From: Nakamurella multipartita DSM 44233
GTDB taxonomy: Bacteria > Actinomycetota > Actinomycetes > Mycobacteriales > Nakamurellaceae
Reading direction: 5' to 3'
DNA: 64,000 bases
NCBI RefSeq assembly: GCF_000024365.1
Contig: NC_013235.1
Span: forward strand, 62,001 to 126,000
The stretch's first letter is position 1; each line of letters opens with the position of its first letter. The notes below the pieces were generated by a model. That model did not search any database and was not told the origin of the DNA. It worked only from the letters and a program-made list of their open reading frames with translations. This document shows positions 36,820 through 45,099 of this stretch, piece by piece. The position numbers and the translations under genes are program-made.

Positions 36820-37417
36820 TCAGCACCATAACCGCGTTGACCTTCGCCGATTCGCTGGCCCCGCGGATGAGCAGCAGCGCGCACAGCCCGATCAGGATGA
36901 CCGCGGGCAGGTTGACCAGGCCACCTTCTTCGGGCGCGTTGGACAGCGCTTCCGGGATGCGCCAACCGAACAGGTTGTTGAGCAGTTCGTTGAGGTATTG
37001 CGACCAGCCGACGGCAACAGCTGCTCCGGATACGCCGTATTCCAGCAGCAGGCAGGCGGCGACGACCATCGCGACCAGCTCACCCATGGTCGCGTAGGCG
37101 TACGAGTAGGACGAGCCCGAGACCGGGACCGCGCCGGCCAGTTCCGCGTAGCAGACGGCCGTCAGGCCGGCCACCACCCCGGCGATCACGAACGACCAGA
37201 TCACCGCCGGCCCGGCGATCGGCACCGCCTCGGACAGGACGAAGAAGATGCCGGTGCCGATGGTGGCGCCGATGCCGAAGGCGGAGAGCTGGAACAACCC
37301 GATGCTGCGGGTCAGTTCGCTCTGGCCGGTCTCCGATCCGGATTCGGCCTCCATCTGCGTGACCGGCTTGCGGCGAAGCAGCTGGCGGGCCAGCGTCGGC
37401 CGGGACGGGTTCGTCAA
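36820..37417 (-). pseudogene. APC-family amino-acid permease, N-terminal fragment
   Basis: Starts with a TTG at 37417 preceded by GGGAG, giving a cytoplasmic tail and the first helices: GLFQLSAFGIGATIGTGIFF, GPAVIWSFVIAGVVAGLTAV and YAELAGAVPVSGSSYSYAY, the APC substrate-binding signature. Translation runs into the insertion sequence after ESAKVNAVMVL and stops about 17 codons later at 36770. The remainder of the gene is at 34172-35107. Confidence 0.9.
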
Positions 37418-37638
37418 GGGCGCTCCCAGGGTGCGCCGGTCGCGTCCTTGCGACCGGGGGGTGGGCGAATTCGCCGGTGCGGCAGTCCGGCGAGCGGTGG
37501 GGGTCGAGCAGGGGTGGCCGACGGCCCGGGACCCGGTCAGCGGGTGGGCGGGGTCAGCTCAGGACGCCGGGTCAACAGACCACGGACGGAACAGCAGGAT
37601 GAGCGGGGCGGTGCGATGCCGGCGGGGCCGGCGTCCGG

Positions 37639-37794
37639 TCACCAGATGGCGACGGCCTGGCTCCCGAACAGCCGGAAGCGCTCCGGACGGGCCGGCAGGG
37701 TCAACGCACCACGGAACTTGGCGACGATCGCCGGGCGCTGCGGGACGAACGCCAGGGCAGCGCCAGACTTCGTCGGTCGCGGGGTGGTTGACAT
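37639..37794 (-). CDS. Possible small ORF, 51 residues
   Basis: ATG 37794 opens a 51-codon frame with G/C at most third positions, basic overall, ending RLFGSQAVAIW. AGGAT lies about ten bases upstream. It stands alone in the 495-base gap between the permease start and the SDR gene; the rest of that gap shows no other candidate. I do not recognise it and it could be chance. Confidence 0.3.
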   Translation of the reverse strand: MSTTPRPTKSGAALAFVPQRPAIVAKFRGALTLPARPERFRLFGSQAVAIW

Positions 37795-37912
37795 GGTGCG
37801 CAGATCCTGACAGAAGATCCGGCCTCATACCACCCCTTCAACCGGAAATTCTGTGGTGATCTGCGTCAAGTCTCTGGGAACTCGGCGGTGGCCGCGCCGC
37901 TGATCCGCTCGG

Positions 37913-38707
37913 TCAGCGAGCTGGTCGGACGGTGCGCTCGGCGACCCCGATCACCAGCCGCTCCGGGGAACGCGGCGACACCCACGCCATCAGGGCGTTG
38001 CGGCGGCCGTCGACGACGCTGGGTCGCCCCTGGGCCAGGGCCCGCAGGGCGGTGCCGACCACCTGTGCGGTGCTGCGCCGCGGGCCGACCGCGGCGTCCT
38101 CGTCGGCGACCTGGAAGAACTCGGTGTCGGTGGCACCGGGGCTCAGGGCCAGCACGGCGACACCGGAGCCCTTGGTCTCGGCCCAGAGGGCGCGGCTGAA
38201 GCTGAGCACGAACGCCTTCGTCGCTCCGTAGACGGCCATGTGCGGCACCGGTTGGAACGCCGCGGTGCTGGCCAGGTTGATGACGGCGCCGGCCTTTCGT
38301 TCGACCATGCCCGGCAGCAAGCGGCTGGTCAGGCCGACGACCGCGTCGACGTTGAGTGCCGTCATCGCCTCCAACCGCTCCGGCGGGGTGTCGACCAGAT
38401 CCCCATGCGCGCCGAAACCCGCGTTGTTGACGAGGATGTCGACGGTGACCTGGTGGGTGGTCAGCTTGTCGGCGAGGTCGGCGGTTGCGCCCGGGCGGCC
38501 CAGGTCGTGCGGCAGGACCAGGGCGGTGACCCCATGGGTGTGCCGGAGCTCGTCGGCCAGCTCGGTGAGCCGGCCCCGGGAGCGCGCGGTCAACACGAGA
38601 TCGCATCCGCGGCGGGCGAACTCGTGCGCGAACTGGCGGCCGATGCCCGACGAGGCGCCGGTGATCAGCGCGGTCCGGCCGGTCAGGTTGTTCAGATCAA
38701 GTGCCAC
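37913..38707 (-). CDS. Short-chain dehydrogenase/reductase
   Basis: NAD(P)-dependent oxidoreductase of 264 residues. Cofactor loop TGASSGIG near residue 17, NNAG, active-site Ser in INLAST and YGATK (Tyr and Lys of the triad). GTG 38707 is the start. It is divergent from a TetR repressor with twin direct-repeat sites between, so it is probably the repressor's target. The substrate is unknown. Confidence 0.9.
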   Translation of the reverse strand: MALDLNNLTGRTALITGASSGIGRQFAHEFARRGCDLVLTARSRGRLTELADELRHTHGVTALVLPHDLGRPGATADLADKLTTHQVTVDILVNNAGFGAHGDLVDTPPERLEAMTALNVDAVVGLTSRLLPGMVERKAGAVINLASTAAFQPVPHMAVYGATKAFVLSFSRALWAETKGSGVAVLALSPGATDTEFFQVADEDAAVGPRRSTAQVVGTALRALAQGRPSVVDGRRNALMAWVSPRSPERLVIGVAERTVRPAR

Positions 38708-38723
38708 GACGAGCCTCCGAATG

Positions 38724-38779
38724 TGTTAGCGGTGTCAACATGGGGAGCGTAGGACGCCAATGTTAGCGATGTCAACATG
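38724..38779. promoter_or_regulatory. Twin TetR operators between the SDR and tetR genes
   Basis: TGTTAGCGGTGTCAACATG (38724-38742) and TGTTAGCGATGTCAACATG (38761-38779) differ at one base and each has TGTT/AACA ends. They start 37 bases apart and lie in the 85-base divergent intergenic, one nearer each gene, which fits autoregulation and control of the SDR. Confidence 0.75.
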
Positions 38780-38792
38780 CGAGGATGGGGTC

Positions 38793-39410
38793 ATGACGCG
38801 GGCCGGTCGAGCGAGCTACCACCACCCGGATCTGCGGGCCGCGCTGCTCGAACACGGCATCGCGCTGGCTCGCGAGGGTGGGCCGGAGGCGGTGTCGTTG
38901 CGCGACGTGCAGCGGCGGGCCGGCGTGAGCAATTCGGCGGCCTACCGGCATTACGCCGACCGGGCCGCGTTGCTGGACGCGATCGCCGAGCGGGCCAACG
39001 CGGACCTGAGCGGCCGGATGCAGGCCGCGCTCGACGCGGTCCCGGGCGACCTGTCGCCGGTGGACGCCGCCCGGGCCCGGCTGCGCGGACTGGGCCGGGT
39101 CTATGTCGGTTTCGCGTTGGATGAGCCGGGCCTGTTCGCCACCGCCTTCGGTGACCGGGACAAGGACCTGCTCGTCCACCAGCACGCCGGTGACGACCCG
39201 TATGTGCTGCTCGGGCGCTGCCTGGACGACCTGGTCGCGGCCGGTGGGCTCGAGCCGGGGCATCGCCCCTGGAGCGAGGTCGCGGCGTGGTCGGCGGTGC
39301 ATGGCCTGGCCGTGTTGCTGGGCGGTGGCCCGCTGCGAGGGATGGCCCCGGCCGACCGGGAGGCGGTCATCGAACGGGTGTTGGACGTGCTGATCGCCGG
39401 GCTGACCTGA
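38793..39410 (+). CDS. TetR-family transcriptional repressor
   Basis: 205 residues from ATG 38793 (GAGGA upstream). The helix-turn-helix spans about residues 27-50: VSLRDVQRRAGVSNSAAYRHYADRAALL in two parts, with the typical Y-R-H-Y recognition helix. The ligand-binding half resembles the WHG-type TetR C-terminal domain (VYVGFALDEPGLFATAF). It very likely binds the twin repeats upstream and represses the divergent SDR. Confidence 0.9.
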   Translation: MTRAGRASYHHPDLRAALLEHGIALAREGGPEAVSLRDVQRRAGVSNSAAYRHYADRAALLDAIAERANADLSGRMQAALDAVPGDLSPVDAARARLRGLGRVYVGFALDEPGLFATAFGDRDKDLLVHQHAGDDPYVLLGRCLDDLVAAGGLEPGHRPWSEVAAWSAVHGLAVLLGGGPLRGMAPADREAVIERVLDVLIAGLT

Positions 39411-39477
39411 GCCCCAGGGGCGGAAGCCGAAAGGTGGTCGGAGGCCGGTCCGGCGCGTGCTAGCCTATTTCGCGCCA

Positions 39478-39560
39478 GGGCAAGTGGCGAAATGGCAGAC
39501 GCGCACGGTTCAGGTCCGTGTGTCCGAAAGGACGTGGGGGTTCAACTCCCCCCTTGCCCA
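39478..39560 (+). tRNA. tRNA-Leu (CAG)
   Basis: Acceptor stem GGGCAAG pairs with CTTGCCC. The anticodon stem CACGG/CCGTG encloses TTCAGGT with anticodon CAG at 39511-39513, reading CUG. A long variable arm (TGTCCGAAAGGACG) makes it class II, and the T arm GGGGGTTCAACTCCCCC is intact. The CCA end is not encoded. Confidence 0.96.
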
Positions 39561-39581
39561 CTCTGGTTGAGACAGACGATC

Positions 39582-39615
39582 AAGGCCCCGCCGGCGTTCG
39601 CGCCGCGGGGCCTTT
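39582..39615 (+). terminator. Terminator of tRNA-Leu
   Basis: AAGGCCCCGCCGGCG, a TTCG tetraloop and CGCCGCGGGGCCTT form a stem with one bulged C, followed by a short T-run. It is 21 bases after the tRNA. From here to 39839 I see nothing else. Confidence 0.88.
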
Positions 39616-39839
39616 GTCGTTGCTGGTCCGGCCTCGCCGTCCCAAGGTCCGCGGTGGCGCGACCTGGTGGATGACTCGAAGTGATCGTCCGCAGGGACCC
39701 GGCGGCGCATCCAGGACCGGGATCTGCCGGCCGTGCCGACTGCCAGGGTCGAGCGGGAAGGGGCGCGAATCGCCCGTACGCCACCGGCCGGATCATCAGG
39801 TGCCGGACGCGCGAGCATCTCGTGCGGTTCGTGTATCTC

Positions 39840-40958
39840 CTACACACCTGTAAGCCATGTCCGGAATCGGCGGAACCAGCCACGTTGTGTCGAGCCGCTC
39901 ATGACCGACGGCGTGGGCGGGTCGACCTTGTGCGTCAACTCCGCCTGGGAAACGGCGTCTGCCGAGCCGGATGCCGGGCGGCTTGGGAAATCTTCAGGAC
40001 CTGGGATTGAGGGAGCGGCCGCGACCGGGGGCGTGTCCGTCGGTGGCGCTTGGTCGGCAACGGCTAGTCGATCGGTCGCGACAAGAGCGGGCCACGCCTG
40101 AAGTGTGGGCGCGGGAACGCGGAGTTTCACTCTGGCTCGTGCCGCCCGCATCTGCTCGACCTCGTCAGGTCGTGCCCATCCGGAGCCGTACTTGAAGCCG
40201 ACTTCGCGTGGTCCGAACCAGCGCCGTCTCCCGTCGAGCACCTCGCGAAGGAAGGTCTTGGCGTCGTAGTTTCCGGCGCTCACGAGAGTGAGGCCGTCGG
40301 CGCTGGGTCGCATCACCGTCGCCCCGATCGACAGCCAGACTCGATCGGAGTGGCCAGGATTCCACGGAGTGGCCGAAACGTGACGGCTGCCCTCCTCAAA
40401 GACCCGGACACGGGCGGCGGGCTGGCGAAACAGCTCCTTTGCCGCCTTCTGGCTCGACGCACTCTCCGGTAGGAGCCAGAGGACGTTTGCGCCGGTGGAT
40501 TGGCGGGCCCGCGAGCGGTCGGCGAATGCGGTGGGCCATCGTTGAACCTCGATCGCCAGTGGCGGCGTGTTGTGGACCCAGACGTCGGCACGTGACTCGT
40601 AGTGCTCCTGGATCGCGGAGTGTCCGAGGTCTCCACACATTTCGGCGAGACGCTGCTGCAGCCAGCGATGCTCAGCGGAAGGAGGCCCACCGCTCTGCGC
40701 ACGTCCGAGGGCATGCCCGCAGTCCGATGTCCCCGGCCGATTCCGGAGGAAGCGTGTTCCTGTCTTCCGCACCTCGACCGCGACCAGTTCCGCCCGACAA
40801 CCCGGCTCCGGGCAGATCAGGTCGCCCAGGGGAAGTTTGTCGTCCCCGTGCATGAGCTTCCAATCGTCGTCGTCATAGACCCAGAGCGGGTGGGAACGCT
40901 GCACATCGCGGCGCATCGCATGCTGCTTCGTTCGCTGGGCATGGTCCCCGTGATTCAT
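39840..40958 (-). CDS. CoiA-like nuclease-domain protein
   Basis: About 372 residues. Zinc-ribbon-like cysteines in LICPEPGCRAEL and DCGHALG precede HRWLQQRLAEMCG and a restriction-fold core (ESRADVWVHNTPPLAIEVQR), whose D...ExQ pattern matches the CoiA/competence-nuclease family. The tail is Pro/Ala-rich and basic at the end (RGWFRRFRTWL). Codon use is less GC-biased than the housekeeping genes, and it sits just beyond a tRNA, both hints of transfer. Substrate and role unknown; no competence genes are near. Confidence 0.65.
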   Translation of the reverse strand: MNHGDHAQRTKQHAMRRDVQRSHPLWVYDDDDWKLMHGDDKLPLGDLICPEPGCRAELVAVEVRKTGTRFLRNRPGTSDCGHALGRAQSGGPPSAEHRWLQQRLAEMCGDLGHSAIQEHYESRADVWVHNTPPLAIEVQRWPTAFADRSRARQSTGANVLWLLPESASSQKAAKELFRQPAARVRVFEEGSRHVSATPWNPGHSDRVWLSIGATVMRPSADGLTLVSAGNYDAKTFLREVLDGRRRWFGPREVGFKYGSGWARPDEVEQMRAARARVKLRVPAPTLQAWPALVATDRLAVADQAPPTDTPPVAAAPSIPGPEDFPSRPASGSADAVSQAELTHKVDPPTPSVMSGSTQRGWFRRFRTWLTGV

Positions 40959-41191
40959 CGCCCCATCGTCGCGGCCGTATCTGACACTGACGACGCTGGC
41001 GCCTGGTCGTCACCGGGGCACGGGCTGGTGCCACGAGAGGTCGGCCACCTCGGGCGGTCTTCGGCCGGGAGCGTGCCTCCTGCCGACCGCAGGCCTGATG
41101 CGATCGGTACACCCGGGCCGGCCGTCGCGCTGCGCGGTCCGCGGCGGGGGCGGGTTCCGGGCATGCTCTGTGCTGTGAATCGGATGCTGTC

Positions 41192-42178
41192 ATGACGTTC
41201 GCCGGCGGGTTCCGGCTGGCCATCGGCCTGCTGCTGACCGTCGGCACCCTCGGGGTGCTGTTCACCGCGCTGGATCCGATCTGGAACGGGCACCCCGCCT
41301 ATCCGGCGACCCTGCTGGTCGGGACGGCCGTCGGGTTGGTGCTGATCGCGTCGGCGTTCTGGTCGCAGGGCCGGCCGGACGATCTGCCGACCGGTCAGGA
41401 GGTGACGCCGGCACGGCCGCCGCGGTGGCGGCGGGTCCTGCGGATCACCGGACGGGTGGTCGGCGCGGTGCTGGTCGTCGTCGTGCTGGCCATTCTGGTC
41501 TGGCTGCGCCCGTTCCCGGCCGGGGCGGGCGCACGGTCGGCCCTGACCGCCGATGCGTCCGTCACCGTCGTGGACCGGCCGACCAGCATCGAACTGGTGC
41601 CGGCCGGCACCCCGGACACGGCGCTGGTGTTCGTGCCCGGCGCCCGGGTCGACGCCCGCGCCTACGCCCAGATCCTGCGTCCGGTGGCCGAGGCCGGCCA
41701 CCTGGTCGTCATTCTCAAGGCGCCATTCGGGATGGCGATCGCCCAACCGGGCCAGGCCGGCGGCGTGATCGAGGACCACCCGGAGATCGGCACCTGGGCC
41801 GTCGGCGGTCACTCCCTCGGAGGCGTCGTCGCGTCCTGGTACGCCCAGGATCATCCCGACCAGATCGACGGGCTGCTGCTGTTCGGCTCCTACTCCGATC
41901 GGGACCTGTCGGCGCGCACCGACCTGGCCGTCGAGTCGGTGTGGGGCAGCAACGACGGGCTCACCACCCCCGACGACATCGACCGCACCCGGGGCAATCT
42001 GCCGGCGACGACCGAGTTCACCGAGATCGTCGGCGGCGTGCACGCCTACTTCGGCGACTACGGCGAGCAGCCCGGGGACGGCTCACCGCAGATCGACCGG
42101 GACCAGGCCACCGCCGAGATCAGCGCCGCCGCGGTCGATTTCATGAACGGGTTCGGGGGCGCGAGGTCTGGTCGCTGA
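41192..42178 (+). CDS. Membrane-anchored alpha/beta hydrolase
   Basis: 328 residues. Three hydrophobic helices in the first 100 residues (RLAIGLLLTVGTLGVLF, ATLLVGTAVGLVLIASAF, VVGAVLVVVVLAILVWL) anchor it. The hydrolase domain has LVFVPGARVDARAY, the nucleophile elbow GGHSLGGVVA, an acidic SNDGLTTPDD and the histidine in GGVHAYFGDYG. It resembles the Abhydrolase_5 family; substrate unknown. The 233-base gap before it holds no supported gene. Confidence 0.87.
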   Translation: MTFAGGFRLAIGLLLTVGTLGVLFTALDPIWNGHPAYPATLLVGTAVGLVLIASAFWSQGRPDDLPTGQEVTPARPPRWRRVLRITGRVVGAVLVVVVLAILVWLRPFPAGAGARSALTADASVTVVDRPTSIELVPAGTPDTALVFVPGARVDARAYAQILRPVAEAGHLVVILKAPFGMAIAQPGQAGGVIEDHPEIGTWAVGGHSLGGVVASWYAQDHPDQIDGLLLFGSYSDRDLSARTDLAVESVWGSNDGLTTPDDIDRTRGNLPATTEFTEIVGGVHAYFGDYGEQPGDGSPQIDRDQATAEISAAAVDFMNGFGGARSGR

Positions 42179-42182
42179 TTGG

Positions 42183-43820
42183 CTACTTCTCGGCGAGCGT
42201 GTAGAAGGTTCCACGACGGGAACCATGCCGAACAAGAAGGCCGTCGTTGGTGAGCTCCGACAAGAGCCGAAGCGCGGCTGCGCGGTCAAGTCCTGTGCGC
42301 TCGCGGACCGATTCGTTGGTAATTGGAGCCGACTTGGCAAGGCCAATGACCAAAGATCGCAGGTCGTCCTGGGCAAGACCTAGTCCGGGAGGGGGTGCCA
42401 ACTCGTGGGCTAACGAGTAGGTGGCGCCCCCGCGCTCTCCGTGCTGCTGTACGTATCCCATGGCCTTCAATCGACCCAGAGACGCTCGCGCATGAGTGCT
42501 GTCCACCCCTAACAATTCCCGCGCGACGGTGTTGGTGAGCAACTCACCTCGGGCGGCATGGACAAGCAAAAGGCGATCGTCGGGTCGGATGGATCCGCGG
42601 CGTTCGATCTCTGCCAGCCATGCACGTTCAGGGGGCGAAACAGCACTCCCTAAGGGCAGTACAACCTCGACATGGTGCCCATCGGTATCGAAGATCGGCT
42701 GGTTGAGCATCGCAGCAGCCATCTCATCTTGCATGACATCGACACCGCGCCCAGCGTCCTCAGCCAGACGCATCGCTCGTAGGATTCTGATGACAGTAGC
42801 GTTCCTCGAGGCGTTCTGTTGTCGCATATTGGCGATCGTCACTGGTTCGGGTAGGCCGCCTGGTGACTTGATGGTTACTCGATCCCGATGAATCTCGACT
42901 CGGATGGACTGACGTGCGCTTTCGTACGATCGATGGGCAACTGCATTTGCCAAAGCCTCACGGAGTACTGGTTGTGGAATACGTGGTAGTTCATGGCGGT
43001 AAAGTCCAAGGATGACGATATCCGAGCCGAGTTCTTTCATGATGTGTTCTGTGGCGTCTCCGACCTGTTGGTCCGCAGGGCCGGAGAATTCTATTCGAGA
43101 ATCATACTCCTCGCCCGGATTTCTATAGCGGAAGATCTCGATGTAGGCTTTTCCGAGAACGTCGGCGGGCCGGGGAAGGAGGTAGAGAGCGCCGGCTACC
43201 GTCAGCGGGCTCCGTTCGGTGGGTGTGTCAATCAAACCGCCTTCGAACAATCGCGCCAATGTGCCCTCGGATCCCCAGCCGAAGGTCTCGATAAGTTTCG
43301 TGACTAGATTGGGATCGGCCGCTCCGATCAGCGTGTTGACAGGTGTTTGCTCGAAGCGGGTCAGAGCGCGTCCGGAAACAAAGACGGCGAGCTCATTCCC
43401 CATGAGGGCAGAGTTCATCGCTCCGCGACGTATGAGAAGTCGTCCGTCATGCATCTGCGCAAAGCCTTCGCGCCGTCGGTGGACGGCGAGGGCGAGAACG
43501 TGACGATCTTCGACTTGGAGCACATGTAGTTCGTATCGTCCTGGGTCGCGAACGGCTGCAACCGCCCGATGGATGCGTGCCTGTGTCTCGCCGTCGGAGC
43601 CAATGCCGGTTACTCGGCCCGTGTCGTTGACACCAAGGAGGACGACACCTCCGTTCGCGTTGGAGAACGCAGCGACGGCCTCTGCGACCTTGGACTCCGG
43701 GATCCCTTGCTTGAACTCGACGTAATCCCCCTCGCTGGGGAACGCCCGAGCGAAGTCGGCCTGACTGAGCACCATTGGAGCCTGGGCCGGTCCGAGCTCA
43801 TGGAACAGTGGATATGCCAT
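42183..43820 (-). CDS. AlbA_2/Schlafen-like ATP-binding regulator with winged helices
   Basis: 545 residues. The amino domain is AlbA_2 (GDYVEFKQGI, AVAAFSNANGGVVLLGVNDTGRVTGI). The middle holds the GHKL-like ATP-binding half (LREALANAVAHRSYE, RVTIKSPGGLPEPV, AEDAGRGVDVM). Two winged-helix segments close the protein. Such proteins are often encoded in defence or mobile islands and act as regulators. Base composition is clearly lower in GC than the core genes. ATG 43820 has GAGGTG upstream and lies within a perfect inverted repeat; an internal ATG at 43775 is the alternative. Confidence 0.85.
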   Translation of the reverse strand: MAYPLFHELGPAQAPMVLSQADFARAFPSEGDYVEFKQGIPESKVAEAVAAFSNANGGVVLLGVNDTGRVTGIGSDGETQARIHRAVAAVRDPGRYELHVLQVEDRHVLALAVHRRREGFAQMHDGRLLIRRGAMNSALMGNELAVFVSGRALTRFEQTPVNTLIGAADPNLVTKLIETFGWGSEGTLARLFEGGLIDTPTERSPLTVAGALYLLPRPADVLGKAYIEIFRYRNPGEEYDSRIEFSGPADQQVGDATEHIMKELGSDIVILGLYRHELPRIPQPVLREALANAVAHRSYESARQSIRVEIHRDRVTIKSPGGLPEPVTIANMRQQNASRNATVIRILRAMRLAEDAGRGVDVMQDEMAAAMLNQPIFDTDGHHVEVVLPLGSAVSPPERAWLAEIERRGSIRPDDRLLLVHAARGELLTNTVARELLGVDSTHARASLGRLKAMGYVQQHGERGGATYSLAHELAPPPGLGLAQDDLRSLVIGLAKSAPITNESVRERTGLDRAAALRLLSELTNDGLLVRHGSRRGTFYTLAEK

Positions 43821-43861
43821 ACTTGTTGCACCTCGTCACGTCGCGAAACAAGTATGGCATA
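43813..43861. promoter_or_regulatory. Perfect 15-bp inverted repeat over the start of the AlbA_2 gene
   Basis: TATGCCATACTTGTT (43813-43827) and its exact reverse complement (43847-43861) flank 19 bases. In the mRNA the ribosome-binding site GAGGTG would be in the loop and the start codon in the 3' arm. Either a dimeric repressor site or a translation-controlling hairpin. Confidence 0.85.
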
Positions 43862-43991
43862 ACTCACGTGTTCGTTGCTCGATCGGCACGACGACGGCGG
43901 TCGGTGAGGGAAGTCGTGGGTACCTGTCGGACCCCCGAGGGTTCCAGGCAGCCAACAGCGGGGTCGGGTCGCTGACCTTCGAATGCCCGGG

Positions 43992-44969
43992 TCACGACCC
44001 GGCGGCGGCCAGGAACCGGCGGCCCAGGCGGGTGGCGGCCGCGCGGAGCTCGTCCGGGCCGACGATCTCCACCGGGACCTCCCACCAGGACACCCAGGCG
44101 GCCAGCCGTTCCCACGACCAGGACCCGCTGACCACCCGGGTGAGCTCCGGCCCGAGCGGCTCGACCACCGACTGCCGGCCGGCCCACGGGTGCACCTCGG
44201 CGGCCGGCGCGTGGATGACGAACTCGCCGCGGCAGGGCCATTCGCGGCCGCGGAAGGCGTCCTGCAGGTAGGAGGCCACGTCGCCGCCGGGCAGCGCGCG
44301 CGGCGTGAACCGGGGTCCGGTCGGCGTCTTCGGGGTCATCCGGTCCACCCGGAAGGTGCGCCAGTCCTGGCGGTCCAGATCCCAGCCGACCAGATACCAG
44401 CGACCGCTCCAGGTGGCCAGCTGATGCGGCTCCACCCGGCGCGGCGGTTCGGCGGCCCGCTCCTCGCCCGTCCAATTCGGCCGCTCGTACTCGAATCTGA
44501 GCACCTCACGAGCCCGGACCGCGCTGCCGACGGCGATGAGAACGGTGGAATCCACCCGGGGCCGCTCCCGGTCCGTGGGCACCGCGGTGACCTGCAGGGC
44601 GTCGACCCGCCCTCGCAACCGGGCCGGCATCACCTGGCGCACCGTGGCCAGCGCCCGCAAGGCGCCCTCCTCGATGCCCGAGACGCTGGCCGATGCGGTC
44701 TGCAGCGCCACGGCGACGGCCACCGCCTGCTCGTCGTCGAACAGCAGCGGGGGCAGCTCGGCTCCGGCGTCCAGCCGGTAGCCACCGTCCGGTCCCTTCG
44801 TCGCGCGGACCGGATAGCCCAGGTCGCGGAGCCGGTCGACGTCGCGGCGCACCGTCCGCGGGCTGACCTCGAGCCGCTCCGCCAGCACCTCACCGGGCCA
44901 GTCCCGGCGGGCCTGGAGCAGCGAGAGCAGGCGGAGAAGGCGGCCACTGGTACCCGGAGCATCGCTCAT
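43992..44969 (-). CDS. WYL-domain helix-turn-helix regulator
   Basis: 325 residues from ATG 44969. The amino-terminal HTH (GEVLAERLEVSPRTVRRDVDRL) is of the DeoR/YafY type. The middle contains the WYL ligand domain with RWYLVGWDLDRQDWRTFRVDR literally showing the W-Y-L motif, and a WCX-like tail. It is divergent from an ABC exporter 130 bases away and is its likely regulator. Confidence 0.92.
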   Translation of the reverse strand: MSDAPGTSGRLLRLLSLLQARRDWPGEVLAERLEVSPRTVRRDVDRLRDLGYPVRATKGPDGGYRLDAGAELPPLLFDDEQAVAVAVALQTASASVSGIEEGALRALATVRQVMPARLRGRVDALQVTAVPTDRERPRVDSTVLIAVGSAVRAREVLRFEYERPNWTGEERAAEPPRRVEPHQLATWSGRWYLVGWDLDRQDWRTFRVDRMTPKTPTGPRFTPRALPGGDVASYLQDAFRGREWPCRGEFVIHAPAAEVHPWAGRQSVVEPLGPELTRVVSGSWSWERLAAWVSWWEVPVEIVGPDELRAAATRLGRRFLAAAGS

Positions 44970-45099
44970 GAGGATCAGGATGCCCGCAATGGCGGACAGA
45001 AAGTGACCTGTACCAGGGTCATGCTGAACAGGTCCCGCCCACCACTGCGCCGACCCGGCGCGGTCCGGGAGCACCCATCCACGAGCACCGGGAGCCCGC

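Noticed and set aside
37248-37859. Plus-strand frame of 203 codons between the permease and SDR genes
   Set aside because: It overlaps the permease amino terminus in antisense and has no domain or ribosome-binding site.
39478-39900. A tRNA-based attachment site
   Set aside because: I found no second copy of the tRNA 3' end and no integrase gene in the window.
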